A stretch of DNA of 64,000 nt from Archangium lansingense (GTDB lineage Bacteria > Myxococcota > Myxococcia > Myxococcales > Myxococcaceae): positions 11,268,501 through 11,332,500 of the forward strand of contig NZ_JAPNKA010000001.1 of NCBI RefSeq assembly GCF_026626635.1, written 5' to 3'. Position 1 is the first letter of the stretch. Each line of letters begins with the position of its first letter. Of this stretch, positions 16,681 to 25,656 are shown piece by piece. The translations under genes and the position numbers were made by a program. The notes under the pieces were generated by a model, which saw nothing but the letters and a program-made list of their open reading frames with translations, was not told the DNA's origin and did not search any database.

Positions 16681-16713
16681 GCACCGAGTTAACGGCTTCG
16701 CCGTTTCCGGTGC
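16681..16713 (-). terminator. Nested hairpin between amidohydrolase and peroxiredoxin genes
   Basis: Outer arms GCACCG/CGGTGC enclose inner arms AACGGC/GCCGTT with a 3-base loop. It lies 10 bases after the amidohydrolase stop and directly before the peroxiredoxin ATG, both on the minus strand. There is no T-run. It could end the upstream transcript or mask the start region of the peroxiredoxin mRNA. Confidence 0.4.
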
Positions 16714-16723
16714 AACCCGGGCC

Positions 16724-18004
16724 CTACTTCTCGCCCATGCGGGCCCACACCGCCGCGGCGGCCTCGCGCGCCTGCTCCGCTACCACCGAGGGATTCACCG
16801 ACAGGGGCCGGCGCGCCCAGATCCGCCACACGCCGTCCACCATCACCGACTCGACGTGGCGCGAGCCCAAGCCGAACACCACGTGCCAGGCCAGGTTCTC
16901 CGCCGTCAGCGGGGTGGCCGGCTGGTAGTCCATGAGGAGCAGATCCGCCACCGCCCCCTCGCGCATCAGCCCCACCTGCGTGCCGAACGTCTGCGAGGCC
17001 AGGCGCTGCCCGTTGGCCAGGTAGCGCAGCACATCGATGGGCTGTCCCGCGTCGCGCGAGCGCAACCAGGCCGCTTGAGCCTCGGCGAACATGTCCGCGC
17101 TCACACTGTCCGCGCCCAGCGTGGCCCGGTGGCCGAACTTCAGCGCCGGCGCGTAGCCCACCTCGGCCTCCATGTTCGAGCGCGGCGTGTGCGCCAGCCA
17201 CGCGCCCGTGGGCAGCAGCTGCGCCAGCTCGGGCCACGACAGGTGTCCCACGTGCGCCAGGAGCGCCTGCGGCGACAGCATCCCGCCGTCCACCAGCCGC
17301 ATCACCGGCGAGGAGCCATAGCGCTCCACCGAGAGCTTCTCGTCCAAGGGATCTTCCGCCAGCGGCACGTGCAGCCCCGCGCTGGTGCTCTTCACTGCCT
17401 CGGCGAGGCCCTCCAGGGCCTCCTTGCTGACGGTGAAGAGCGGAGCCGCGCCCACCTGCCCGCGCAGCCGCCCGCGTGCCTTACGCGTGAAGGCCACCGT
17501 CTCCTCCAGGCCCTCCTCGCGCCCCAGCGCACCGCGCCGGTCCGTCACCGCGTAGGCGAGCACCCCGCGCATGCCCACCTCGTGCAGCCCACGCCCCACC
17601 CGCAGCAGCGAGCCCTGGATGGCCTTGGGCGAGGAGTGCAGGTCGAAGAGCGTGGTGGTGCCGCACTGGAGCGCCTCGAGGCCACCGGCAGTCGCGGCCA
17701 CCTGCACCGCGTCCAGGTCCAGCGCGTCCTCGTAGCGCCAGCGAACCTTCTCCAGCAGCTCCTCGTAGCCCTGCAGCTTGGGCCGAGGCATGCCGCGCCC
17801 GAGGCTGGCGGAGAGGCGTTGGTGTGCGCTCACCAGGCCCGGGAAGACGAGCTTGCCCGAGAGCGTGATGACCTCGTCATCCGAGGCGGCTTGCAGATCG
17901 GGGCCACGGGCCACGATGCGCTCACCCTCGATGCGCAGGTCCACCCGCTCGACACACGCGGGTTCGAGCTCGACGACGATGCCACCTTTCAGGAGCGTGC
18001 CCAC
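16724..18004 (-). CDS. SsnA-like amidohydrolase with altered metal site
   Basis: A 426-residue TIM-barrel amidohydrolase closest in layout to SsnA and guanine/chlorohydrolase-type deaminases. Motifs: KLVFPGLVSAHQRLSASLGRGM (strand 1), LHVPLAEDPLDEK, LLAHVGHLSWPEL, HTPRSNMEAEVGYAP and LGADSVSADMF (catalytic Asp), then the C-terminal composite beta domain (REGAVADLLLMDYQP). The usual metal-binding HxH of strand 1 reads HQR here, so one zinc or iron ligand is missing. The enzyme may bind metal differently or be catalytically weak. Substrate unknown. It is divergent from the esterase gene across a 365-base gap, with the peroxiredoxin downstream. Confidence 0.82.
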   Translation of the reverse strand: MGTLLKGGIVVELEPACVERVDLRIEGERIVARGPDLQAASDDEVITLSGKLVFPGLVSAHQRLSASLGRGMPRPKLQGYEELLEKVRWRYEDALDLDAVQVAATAGGLEALQCGTTTLFDLHSSPKAIQGSLLRVGRGLHEVGMRGVLAYAVTDRRGALGREEGLEETVAFTRKARGRLRGQVGAAPLFTVSKEALEGLAEAVKSTSAGLHVPLAEDPLDEKLSVERYGSSPVMRLVDGGMLSPQALLAHVGHLSWPELAQLLPTGAWLAHTPRSNMEAEVGYAPALKFGHRATLGADSVSADMFAEAQAAWLRSRDAGQPIDVLRYLANGQRLASQTFGTQVGLMREGAVADLLLMDYQPATPLTAENLAWHVVFGLGSRHVESVMVDGVWRIWARRPLSVNPSVVAEQAREAAAAVWARMGEK

Positions 18005-18369
18005 CCGTCCCTCCAGTTGTCCGAGACCATGACGTCAGCGCGCCCCGCCCCCGGACGCCGACCGGGCGGTAGGTTAGCACTCCATCACCGTCATGGCGCG
18101 CCACAGCACGAAAAGGTTCTCACCCCACGAGAATGGGCCGCAACGCGGTGCGCAACATTTGTACAGGCCCACCCGGGGCACCAGGGGCTTCACCCCGGGT
18201 GGGGGGAAGCCGCTACCGACCTCGGGGCTGACCTCTTCCGGAGGGACAACATCTCTGGCCGGGTGAACGATGGGGACGAGCGCAAGCGTTCACTGGCGGC
18301 GCGATTCCCCGAAGAAGGTGAAGTCACCTGCTGCCGGGTGTGCACCGGCTCCTTAGAGCAGTGGGCGCC
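18005..18369. other. Intergenic region between divergent genes
   Basis: 365 bases without a convincing gene. It separates the 5' ends of the amidohydrolase (minus) and esterase (plus) genes, so promoters for both should be here. The only clear structure is the strong hairpin at 18168-18203. Lower-GC stretches such as TTTGTACAGG (18159-18168) could be promoter parts, but no consensus pair is convincing. Confidence 0.5.
18168..18203. promoter_or_regulatory. Strong inverted repeat in esterase upstream region
   Basis: A perfect 11-bp inverted repeat (CCCACCCGGGG / CCCCGGGTGGG) with a 14-base loop, about 170 bases upstream of the esterase start and 164 bases upstream of the amidohydrolase start. 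As RNA it would be a very stable hairpin; as DNA it could bind a dimeric regulator. There is no T-run. Confidence 0.5.
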
Positions 18370-19427
18370 ATGATCGCTCGCCACTCCCTGCTGAACGCCC
18401 TCGGCGCCACCGCGCTGCTGTTCACGGCGGCCTGTCCCGGCCGCACCGCCGGGCCTGAGCCCGAGCCCCCTCCCCAGGCCCCGGACTATGGCCCCCCCTC
18501 GGCCCCTGCCCCAGCGCCGCTTCCAGAGCGCGCCTCCTGCAGCGGGCTCACCGTGGGCCCCGGCACCTACAACTGGACCCTCACGCATGAGGGGCGCCCC
18601 CGGCTCTACCGCGTCCACGTCCCCCAGAACTACGACGCGGCGGCTCCCACGCCCGTCGTGCTCTCCTTCCATGGCTACGGCTCCAACGAGCTGCAGCAGG
18701 AGCAGCTGAGCCAGATGTCCCTGCAGGCGGAGGCCCGGGGCTTCATCGCGGTGTATCCCCGCGGGCTGAACCAGAACGAGGTTGCCGGCACAACGGACCC
18801 CAACGCCGAGAACACGCGGAGCTGGAACGCGGGCGTGTGCTGCGGCCGGCGGTGTTCGCCAACCCCCGCGTGGACGACGTGGCCTTCGTGGACGCGATGC
18901 TCGCGGACCTGGACACGCGCCTGTGCCTGGACACCAAACGCATCTACGCCACCGGCCTGTCCAACGGCGGCTTCCTCTCCTACCGGCTCGCCTGTGAGCG
19001 CGCGGGGCAGATCGCCGCCATCGCCCCCGTGGCTGGCATGGCGGGCTTCGAGCCCTGCTCGCCCGTGCGTCCGGTCTCGGTGATGCACTTCCACGGCACG
19101 GATGACCAGGTCATCCTCTACGGGGGCGGCAGCGTCCCCTTCCTCGGCGGAGCCTATCCGTCCGCGGAGGCCTCGGTGGCGCGCTGGGCCACCATCGACG
19201 TCTGTCTCGGCGACGCCATCCCGACGTACGACCAGGGCGACAGCACCTGCGACACGGTCACCAACTGCGGCCAGGGCACCGCCGTCACGCTCTGCACCGT
19301 GCAGGGCGGGGGCCACACCTGGCCCGGGGGCCTCATTCCCCCGGAGGCCGGCCTCGGCTTCACCACGCAGGACCTCGACGCGACCGGGCAGATGTGGCTC
19401 TTCTTCCAGGCCCACCCGCGTCCCTGA
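18370..19427 (+). pseudogene. PHB-depolymerase-like esterase lipoprotein, frameshifted
   Basis: A CE1/LpqC-type alpha/beta hydrolase split by one frame change. Frame one (from ATG 18370) gives a lipoprotein signal (ALLFTAACPG), a Pro-rich spacer, and the fold up to RSWNAGVCCG, with the oxyanion region VVLSFHGYGSNE. The continuation lies in the next frame from about 18846 (PAVFANPRVDDVAFVDAM) and contains the nucleophile GLSNGG, the acid in HGTDDQV and the His in GGGHTWPGG. One extra C in GGCCGG (18844-18849) would restore a 353-residue enzyme. Intact relatives cleave polyester or feruloyl-type esters outside the cell. If the shift is real, the gene is dead, because all catalytic residues lie after it. 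Confidence 0.75.
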
Positions 19428-19554
19428 GCGCGGCCCACCGGGCTCCGGGCAATGGTGCCTGCGGCGGAAGGCCCGGCCGCTCCGGGTGCCTTGCCCGGGT
19501 GACGAGAGACCTCCAGCGTGAAAGATGGACCCTTACGCGCGGGAGGGACACGCC

Positions 19555-20721
19555 ATGTCCACGAAGGTCGAGCGGCACAGGAGTCTCCGGCTCCCCTGGC
19601 TCCCCCCCCTGCTGGTGCTCTGGGCCCTGGTGCCCGGCCTGGCCTCGGCCGCCGAGCTGCGTCGCGGGGACGTGGTGCAGGTGGGCCCCCAGGAGGTCAT
19701 CGAAGAGGACCTCTACGCCTTTGGCCGCGTCGTGAACATCGAAGGCACCGTCCGGGGAGACCTCATCGTCGCGGGGCAGCAGGTGGACATCTCCGGCACC
19801 GTCGAGGGCGATGTGATGTCCGCCGCGGCGCGCAGCCAGATCTCCAGCCAGATAAGAGGCAGCCTCCGGGCCGCGAGTAACGAGCTCTCCGTGCTCGGGC
19901 CCGTGGGCGAGGATGCCATGCTGGCCGCGGGCAACCTGCGGCTCATGCCAAACGCCCAGGTGGGAAGGGACCTCTACCTCGCCTCAGGTGAGGCCCGGGT
20001 CGAAGCCCCTGTACTGGGTGAGCTCCGAGCGGCGGCGGGGACGCTCACCCTGTCGGCCCCCGTGGGACAGGACGCGAGCGCGGAGGTGGGCACGCTGCGG
20101 CTCACCGACGGGGCACGCATCAATGGGGACCTGAGCTACCGCAGTGACCGGGATGCACAGTTGGCACCCGGTGCCGTAGTGGCGGGCTCCCTGGAGCATC
20201 TCGCCCCCGAGCACGAGAAGGAGCGAGGCCTCGTTCAGGGCTTCTACTTCTGGCTGCGCTCGCTCGTGGGGCTGTTCGCGCTGGGGCTGCTGTTCGCCCT
20301 GCTCGCGCCCCGCTTCGCGCGCCGGGTGAGCACCATGCTGCGCCAGCGTCCCTTGCCGAGCCTGGGCTGGGGAGCCGCGCTCTTCGTGAGCATCCCGCTG
20401 CTCGCCAGCTTCGTCTTCCTCGTGGGCCTGCTGCTCGGAGGCTGGTGGATCGCCCTCTTCATCCTGGGCCTCTACGCCCTCGCCATCGCCCTGTCCTTCC
20501 CGGTGGTGGGCCTGTTCCTCGGCCAGTGGCTGCTGGAGCGCTTCCACAAGACGGGGACCCACCTCGTCCTGGCGCTGCTGGTGGGGCTGGTGCTGCTGAC
20601 GCTGGTGGGGCGCGTGCCCGTGCTGGGAGCGCTCGTCGCCCTGGCCACCATCCTCTTCGGCCTGGGGGCCCTGCTGCTCACCGTGGTGAGGGGCCGCGAG
20701 CCCACCGGGGCTCCAGTATGA
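19555..20721 (+). CDS. Polymer-forming (bactofilin-like) repeat protein with membrane C-terminus
   Basis: A 388-residue protein. Signal peptide (LLVLWALVPGLASAAEL), then about 170 residues of short beta-helix-like repeats (EGTVRGDLIVAGQQVDISG, EGDVMSAAARSQISSQIRG, RINGDLSYR) of the kind found in polymer-forming bactofilin-related proteins. After a linker (EHEKERGLVQGFY) come four or five transmembrane helices (LVGLFALGLLFALLAP; AALFVSIPLLASFVFLVG; TGTHLVLALLVGLVLL). The repeat part should be periplasmic and the helices in the inner membrane. ATG 19555 has GGGAGGGA before it. It overlaps the next gene by ATGA. Possible envelope scaffold; no reaction predicted. Confidence 0.78.
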   Translation: MSTKVERHRSLRLPWLPPLLVLWALVPGLASAAELRRGDVVQVGPQEVIEEDLYAFGRVVNIEGTVRGDLIVAGQQVDISGTVEGDVMSAAARSQISSQIRGSLRAASNELSVLGPVGEDAMLAAGNLRLMPNAQVGRDLYLASGEARVEAPVLGELRAAAGTLTLSAPVGQDASAEVGTLRLTDGARINGDLSYRSDRDAQLAPGAVVAGSLEHLAPEHEKERGLVQGFYFWLRSLVGLFALGLLFALLAPRFARRVSTMLRQRPLPSLGWGAALFVSIPLLASFVFLVGLLLGGWWIALFILGLYALAIALSFPVVGLFLGQWLLERFHKTGTHLVLALLVGLVLLTLVGRVPVLGALVALATILFGLGALLLTVVRGREPTGAPV

Positions 20722-21476
20722 GCCGTCCGGAGCGAGCCCTCATCATCAACGCGGACGACCTGGGGTACGACCCGGCCGTCACCCGAGGCATCCTCCGCGC
20801 CATGCAGGAGGGCATCGTCTCCTCGGCGACGCTGATGGTGAACACGCCCTACTCCGAGGCCGCTGCCCACGAGGCCCAGGGCCTGCCCATCGGCCTTCAC
20901 CTCAACCTCTCGCGCGGCCTCCCCGTGTGGTCCGCCTTCCCCGGCGAGTCCCTCCAAGGTGGGGCCTTCTCGGAGCCGCTCGCCGCGCACCTGACGCCGG
21001 ACGTGGTGGAGGCGGAGGTGCTCGCCCAACTGGAGCGGCTGGACATGCTGCTCGGCCAGCCAGCCACGCACGTAGATGTGCACAAACACCTGTACCTGCA
21101 CCCCGGCGTCTTCGAGGGGCTGGTGCGTGCCGCCCGCGTGCTTCGGCTGCCGGTGCGCTCCACCAGCCCGGACATGCGCCGCGCGCTGCAAGCCCACGGT
21201 GTACGCACCAATGACCATTTCCTCGGTGACACAGGGGCGGAGGCCTGGTGGACGCTGGAGCGCCTGGAGGAGCATCTCGCCACGCTGCCCGAGCAAGGTG
21301 TCACCGAGCTGATGTGCCACCCGGGCTACACGCCCGAGGCCGTGAGGAGCAGCTATGCCCAGCAGCGCGAGGTGGAGCTGGCCACCTTCCTCCACCCGAG
21401 GGCCCACATGGCACTCACGCGGCTCGGGGTGAAGCCCACCGACTTCCGCGTCCTCACGCGGGCCTCATCCCGGTGA
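20718..21476 (+). CDS. ChbG/YdjC-family carbohydrate deacetylase
   Basis: A 252-residue enzyme of the YdjC/ChbG family, which removes an acetyl group from N-acetylated sugar oligomers such as chitobiose, using one metal ion. Family motifs are IINADDLGYDPAVTRGI (metal Asp pair near residue 13), GLHLNLSRG, THVDVHKHLYLHPGVF (metal His residues) and ELMCHPGYTPE. ATG 20718 overlaps the previous stop (ATGA), so it is coupled to the polymer-forming membrane protein, which hints at an envelope or polysaccharide substrate. It converges with the helicase gene, and the two coding ends overlap by 12 bases. Confidence 0.87.
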   Translation: MSRPERALIINADDLGYDPAVTRGILRAMQEGIVSSATLMVNTPYSEAAAHEAQGLPIGLHLNLSRGLPVWSAFPGESLQGGAFSEPLAAHLTPDVVEAEVLAQLERLDMLLGQPATHVDVHKHLYLHPGVFEGLVRAARVLRLPVRSTSPDMRRALQAHGVRTNDHFLGDTGAEAWWTLERLEEHLATLPEQGVTELMCHPGYTPEAVRSSYAQQREVELATFLHPRAHMALTRLGVKPTDFRVLTRASSR

Positions 21477-24400
21477 CGAGCCGCGCTCCGCCGCGCGCCG
21501 TGACGCCCGGACCGGAGGCGTAGCGAGGCTCTCTCCGGCGGAGCCCTCTCCCTCGGGCCCGTAGCGCAACAGCCCGAGGAGCTGCTCGGTGGAGAGCGCT
21601 GCCGCCCCGTCCGCCTCGGACAGCAGGCTGTTGGCCAGGTCGCGCTTCTCCTCGTGCAGCGCGAGGATGGCCTCCTCGATGGTGCCCTCGGAGATGAGGC
21701 GCGTCACGGTGACGGGCTTCGTCTGGCCAATGCGGTGTGCCCGGTCCGTGGCCTGGTCCTCCACCGCCGGGTTCCACCATGGATCCAAGTGCAGCACATG
21801 GTCCGCCGCCGTGAGGTTGAGGCCCGTGCCCCCCGCCTTGAGCGAGATGAGGAAGACGTCCCCCTCGCCCTGCTGGAAGGCCGTCACCCGCGTCTCCCGA
21901 TCGGCCGCGGGCGTCTGGCCGTCCAGGTACTGCAGCGGCACGCCGCGCGCTTCCAGGGCCTCACGCACCAGCGCCAGGTGTTTGACGAACTGGCTGAAGA
22001 CGAGCGCCCGACCTCCCTCGGCGCGCACCGACTCCACCACCTCCAGGAGGCGCTCCAGCTTCGAGGAGGGCAGCGGCGAGTCCGCATCCACCAGCCTCGG
22101 GTGACAGGCCGCGAGCCTCAGCCGGGTGAGTGCTGCCAGCACCTCGAAGCGCTTCTTCGGGCCGCGCGCGTCCGCCAGCCGAGCCAACGCCGCCAACCGC
22201 GTGTCCTCGTACAGCCGGCGCTCGCCCTCGGAGAGGGTGATAGGAACCACCGTCTCCAAGCGGGGCGGCAGCTCGCGCGCCACCTCCACCTTGGTGCGCC
22301 GCAACAGGAAGGGCCGCACCACCCGAGCCAGGGCCGCGCGCGCCTGCGGATCCTTCGTCCGCTCGATGGGCCCGGCGAAGCGCTCCCGGAAGGACTCGCG
22401 ACTGCCCAGCAGCCCCGGGAAGATGAGCCGGTAGAGGCTCCACAGCTCCGACAGCCGGTTCTCCACCGGCGTGCCCGAGAGGGCCATGCGGGCCTCTGCA
22501 TTCAACGCTCGCACCGCCTTGGCCCGTGCCGTGTCCGGATTCTTCACCGCCTGGGCCTCGTCCAGCACCAGTGTGGCGAAGGACACCTCGGAGAAGCGCC
22601 TGGCCTCGCGCATCAGCAGCGAGTAGCTCACCACCACCACGTCCCCTGCACCCAGGCCAGAGAGCAACTCCTCGCGCTCCGCCTCGCGGTAGGCATGCAC
22701 CTTCAGCGAGGGAGCGAAGCGCGCCGCCTCGCGCACCCAGTTGAAGCACACCGAGGTGGGCGCCACCACCAGCGCAGGACCAGCCTCCGCGCGGTGCAGC
22801 AGCAGTGCGAGCGCCTGCAGCGTCTTGCCCAGCCCCATGTCATCCGCCAGGCACCCACCCCCGCCCCACGCTGCTAACCGCGCCATCCAGACGAAGCCCT
22901 CGCGCTGGTAGTCGCGCAGCCTGGCCTTCAGGTTCGCGGGCACTGACACCTTCATCGTCTGGGCCTCGCGGATGCGCCCGGCCAGGCGACGCCAATCTGG
23001 AGGAGCCTCCACCTGAGCGCCCACTTCGGCCAGCCCGTCCAGCGCGGAGGCCGCCGCCGCACTCACCTCCCACTTGCCCCGCGAGGGGTGCGCCACGTCC
23101 GCCAGGGGCGAGAGCTGCTCGCGCAGCGCCTCGGTGAGTTTCATCCAGCGCCCCGGCGCCAGCGGCACGTAGCGGTGCCCGCGCCGCAGCGCGTCCAGCA
23201 GCACGGCCAGTTCCACGCGCTCTCCCTCCAGTTCCACGCCGCCCTGCACGCCGAACCAGTCGCGCTCCCGGTGCACCTCCACCTTCAGTCCCCGCGCATC
23301 CGGCGAGCGCACCACGCTCCACGGCCGCTCCTCCCACTCCACGCGCAGAGAGGGGCCCGTCAGGGGCTCCAGCCGCTCGAGGAAGCCGAGCGCCGCCTCC
23401 GGCCCCTCCAGGGTGAAGTACCCGCGAGACTCCACCGGCAGCCCCAGCCGCTCCAGCAGCGCGGCGGCCTCGTTGCGCTCAGCCTCCAGGTTCCTCCGCG
23501 CCATCACCCGCTCACGGCCCCGCAGGCCTCGGACGACGTCAGCGCCCTCACCCGGCACCAACGGAGGACCCTCGGACAGTGGCCGAACGAGCAGCTCCCC
23601 CTCCAGCGACTCCCCTCCCGTGGGCCGCAGGCGCAGCAACAGCCCGGGTTCGGCGGGGACCTCGCGCGCCTCCAGGGACGCGGAAAGAGACAGGGGAAAG
23701 GCCGACTCCACCCCGCCGAGCCGGCGCAACAGCTCCCCGCGCGCCGAGGCGGGCAGCCGCCCTCCGTACTCCACCACGGGGCCGAGCACCACCAGGGCCT
23801 CGGGCGAGGCGGACACCAGCGACACTCGCGGTGGCTCGTGCTCCACGTACAGCCACGGCTGGGGAGCCCGCGACACCATCAGCCCTTGCAGGACGCGCAT
23901 GGGGACTGACTCGCCTCCGAAGGTGGGGCGTACCCGGAGTCCCTCCTGCGCCTCCTCGTCCTCCTCGATGGCGAAGCCGAGCAGTACGGAGCGCACCCGC
24001 AACGGCACCTCCGGCTTCGACTCGAGCACCAGCCGGGGGTGGTGCTCCAACAACTTCAGCGCCTGGACGAGCACCCGCCGGCGATCTCCCGGGTCATGCA
24101 TCCGCGACACGAGGCGGCACAGCTCGAAGGCCTCCACCTCTTCAGAGGAGACGAGGGCGGCGCGGGCCTCGGCCTCATCGCGCGGAGCCACCTGCGTTCC
24201 CTTGGACAAGCCTCCCCGCTTCAGCGACCGGTGGAGGTAGGGCCGCAAGCGAGGCTCCCCATCATCGAAGCCCTCCAGGTGGAAGCTGACCTGAGCGGTG
24301 GTGGAGCTGGACTCCCGGCGGACGCGGAACTCGAGGCCCACCCTGTCCATGGCAGCCAGCAGCTCCCGAGCGGGAGCCACGAAGAGCCGATCGGCGAGCC

Positions 24401-25442
24401 GCGCGTTCTCCGCCGCCCGCCTCGAGTCCCCGAGCGCGGCGAGCAAGAGATCGAGCGCAGTGAGGGCATGACGGCAGCGCGCCGGCCCCCGCGAAGGACA
24501 TATCGAGCACGAGCAGGCCCCCTCCTCGCCGTCGAGAAGCTGGGGCAGATCCACCCGCACACACCGGTGGTGGAAGTGCTCCGAGAAGGTGCTCGTCCTG
24601 GAGAGGCCATACCCGGACTCGTGCACGTGAGCGACTGGGCGATTCTCCGGGAAGTAGAGCAGGCGCTCGTTGTCGGGCAGGAGGCGGGGGACAGCGTGCT
24701 CACGCACCCGGGCCCGCTCCTGTTGGAGCAGCTGCTCGAGGGGCACGAGCCGCGCATCCGTAGGCCGCGGCGGTGCACGACGGTTGCGCTCCTGCTCCAG
24801 CCCCAGGCTCACGCGCTGGGCCTCGACGCGAGCCCGAAGCCACGCGGCCCGCCTGAAGACCTCCTGCTCCTTCTCGGACCAGCTATCGGGCAGCGGCCTG
24901 GACCCATCCAGGATGGAGACGACCGAGTACCCCTCTACGAGGTAGAGCCGGCGGATGATGGAGAATCCCCGCGGCAGGAGAGACTCCAGCTCCGAGACGG
25001 TGATGGAGCGCAGGTGGGAGACGTGATGCGCCTCCAACCAGGCTGACACCTCCTCAGGAGTACGCGGCAGTGGCTCCTCCTTCCCTGCGGACGAGGTGCC
25101 TCCCTCTTCTGGCGTGATGGCCTCGAGGACAGCCAACCCGAGCGCCACCACGTGCTCGCAGATGCGGGCTGCCTGGAAGCTGGAGCACGGGCAGTTGCCG
25201 AGCAGGCCCTGCTCGTTCGCGGACACCGACACCGGGAGGTGACCTCCGCCCCGACTCCGGATCGCTCCGTGCAGCACGTCCTCCGCCGCGAGCCAGGACA
25301 GCACCCGCCCCTTGGCGGCCAACGACTTGCCCCGGGAGTAGACGTCGTCGCCCGCGAGCAGATGGAGCTGTTCCCGGGTGAGCCAGTGACGCAACCACCT
25401 GCCGGGCAGGGAAACCAACTTTTGCGGTAATGCCTTCGGCAT
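21465..25442 (-). CDS. SWIM/SNF2-family DNA helicase
   Basis: A 1325-residue protein. N-terminal part: a SWIM zinc finger (CPCSSFQAARICEHVV, about 80-95), a second SWIM-like CxC...CxH cluster (CSCSICPS then CRHALTALDL, about 305-325) and a long unassigned central region. C-terminal part: an SF2/SNF2 ATPase with Walker A DDMGLGKTLQAL (about 869), Walker B LDEAQAVKN (about 960), SGTPVENRLSELWSL, VFSQFVKHL, GQTPAADRETRV, SLKAGGTGLNLTAADHV and AHRIGQ. Such HepA-type proteins translocate on DNA and remodel protein-DNA complexes. All ATPase motifs are intact. ATG 25442 (MPKALPQKL) is preceded by GGAAG; the frame stays open to 25640. Specific role unknown. Confidence 0.9.
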   Translation of the reverse strand: MPKALPQKLVSLPGRWLRHWLTREQLHLLAGDDVYSRGKSLAAKGRVLSWLAAEDVLHGAIRSRGGGHLPVSVSANEQGLLGNCPCSSFQAARICEHVVALGLAVLEAITPEEGGTSSAGKEEPLPRTPEEVSAWLEAHHVSHLRSITVSELESLLPRGFSIIRRLYLVEGYSVVSILDGSRPLPDSWSEKEQEVFRRAAWLRARVEAQRVSLGLEQERNRRAPPRPTDARLVPLEQLLQQERARVREHAVPRLLPDNERLLYFPENRPVAHVHESGYGLSRTSTFSEHFHHRCVRVDLPQLLDGEEGACSCSICPSRGPARCRHALTALDLLLAALGDSRRAAENARLADRLFVAPARELLAAMDRVGLEFRVRRESSSTTAQVSFHLEGFDDGEPRLRPYLHRSLKRGGLSKGTQVAPRDEAEARAALVSSEEVEAFELCRLVSRMHDPGDRRRVLVQALKLLEHHPRLVLESKPEVPLRVRSVLLGFAIEEDEEAQEGLRVRPTFGGESVPMRVLQGLMVSRAPQPWLYVEHEPPRVSLVSASPEALVVLGPVVEYGGRLPASARGELLRRLGGVESAFPLSLSASLEAREVPAEPGLLLRLRPTGGESLEGELLVRPLSEGPPLVPGEGADVVRGLRGRERVMARRNLEAERNEAAALLERLGLPVESRGYFTLEGPEAALGFLERLEPLTGPSLRVEWEERPWSVVRSPDARGLKVEVHRERDWFGVQGGVELEGERVELAVLLDALRRGHRYVPLAPGRWMKLTEALREQLSPLADVAHPSRGKWEVSAAAASALDGLAEVGAQVEAPPDWRRLAGRIREAQTMKVSVPANLKARLRDYQREGFVWMARLAAWGGGGCLADDMGLGKTLQALALLLHRAEAGPALVVAPTSVCFNWVREAARFAPSLKVHAYREAEREELLSGLGAGDVVVVSYSLLMREARRFSEVSFATLVLDEAQAVKNPDTARAKAVRALNAEARMALSGTPVENRLSELWSLYRLIFPGLLGSRESFRERFAGPIERTKDPQARAALARVVRPFLLRRTKVEVARELPPRLETVVPITLSEGERRLYEDTRLAALARLADARGPKKRFEVLAALTRLRLAACHPRLVDADSPLPSSKLERLLEVVESVRAEGGRALVFSQFVKHLALVREALEARGVPLQYLDGQTPAADRETRVTAFQQGEGDVFLISLKAGGTGLNLTAADHVLHLDPWWNPAVEDQATDRAHRIGQTKPVTVTRLISEGTIEEAILALHEEKRDLANSLLSEADGAAALSTEQLLGLLRYGPEGEGSAGESLATPPVRASRRAAERGSSPG

Positions 25443-25656
25443 GACTTCCAAGATAACGTCGGAAGGCGAACTTGTCCGCATCCATGTGGACGGATTCGCG
25501 GCCGCCGGGCATGCGACCAGGAGAGCGGTCTGCTCCAAGCGCGAGGTGTGAAGGGGATGCGCTACATCCCGGCCATCGGCCAGGACCGAGCGGGTCCGGG
25601 ACACCGCGAGGCGTTCCTCCGGACCCGCACGGACGGGCACTCCAGGGTGCTTCAGA

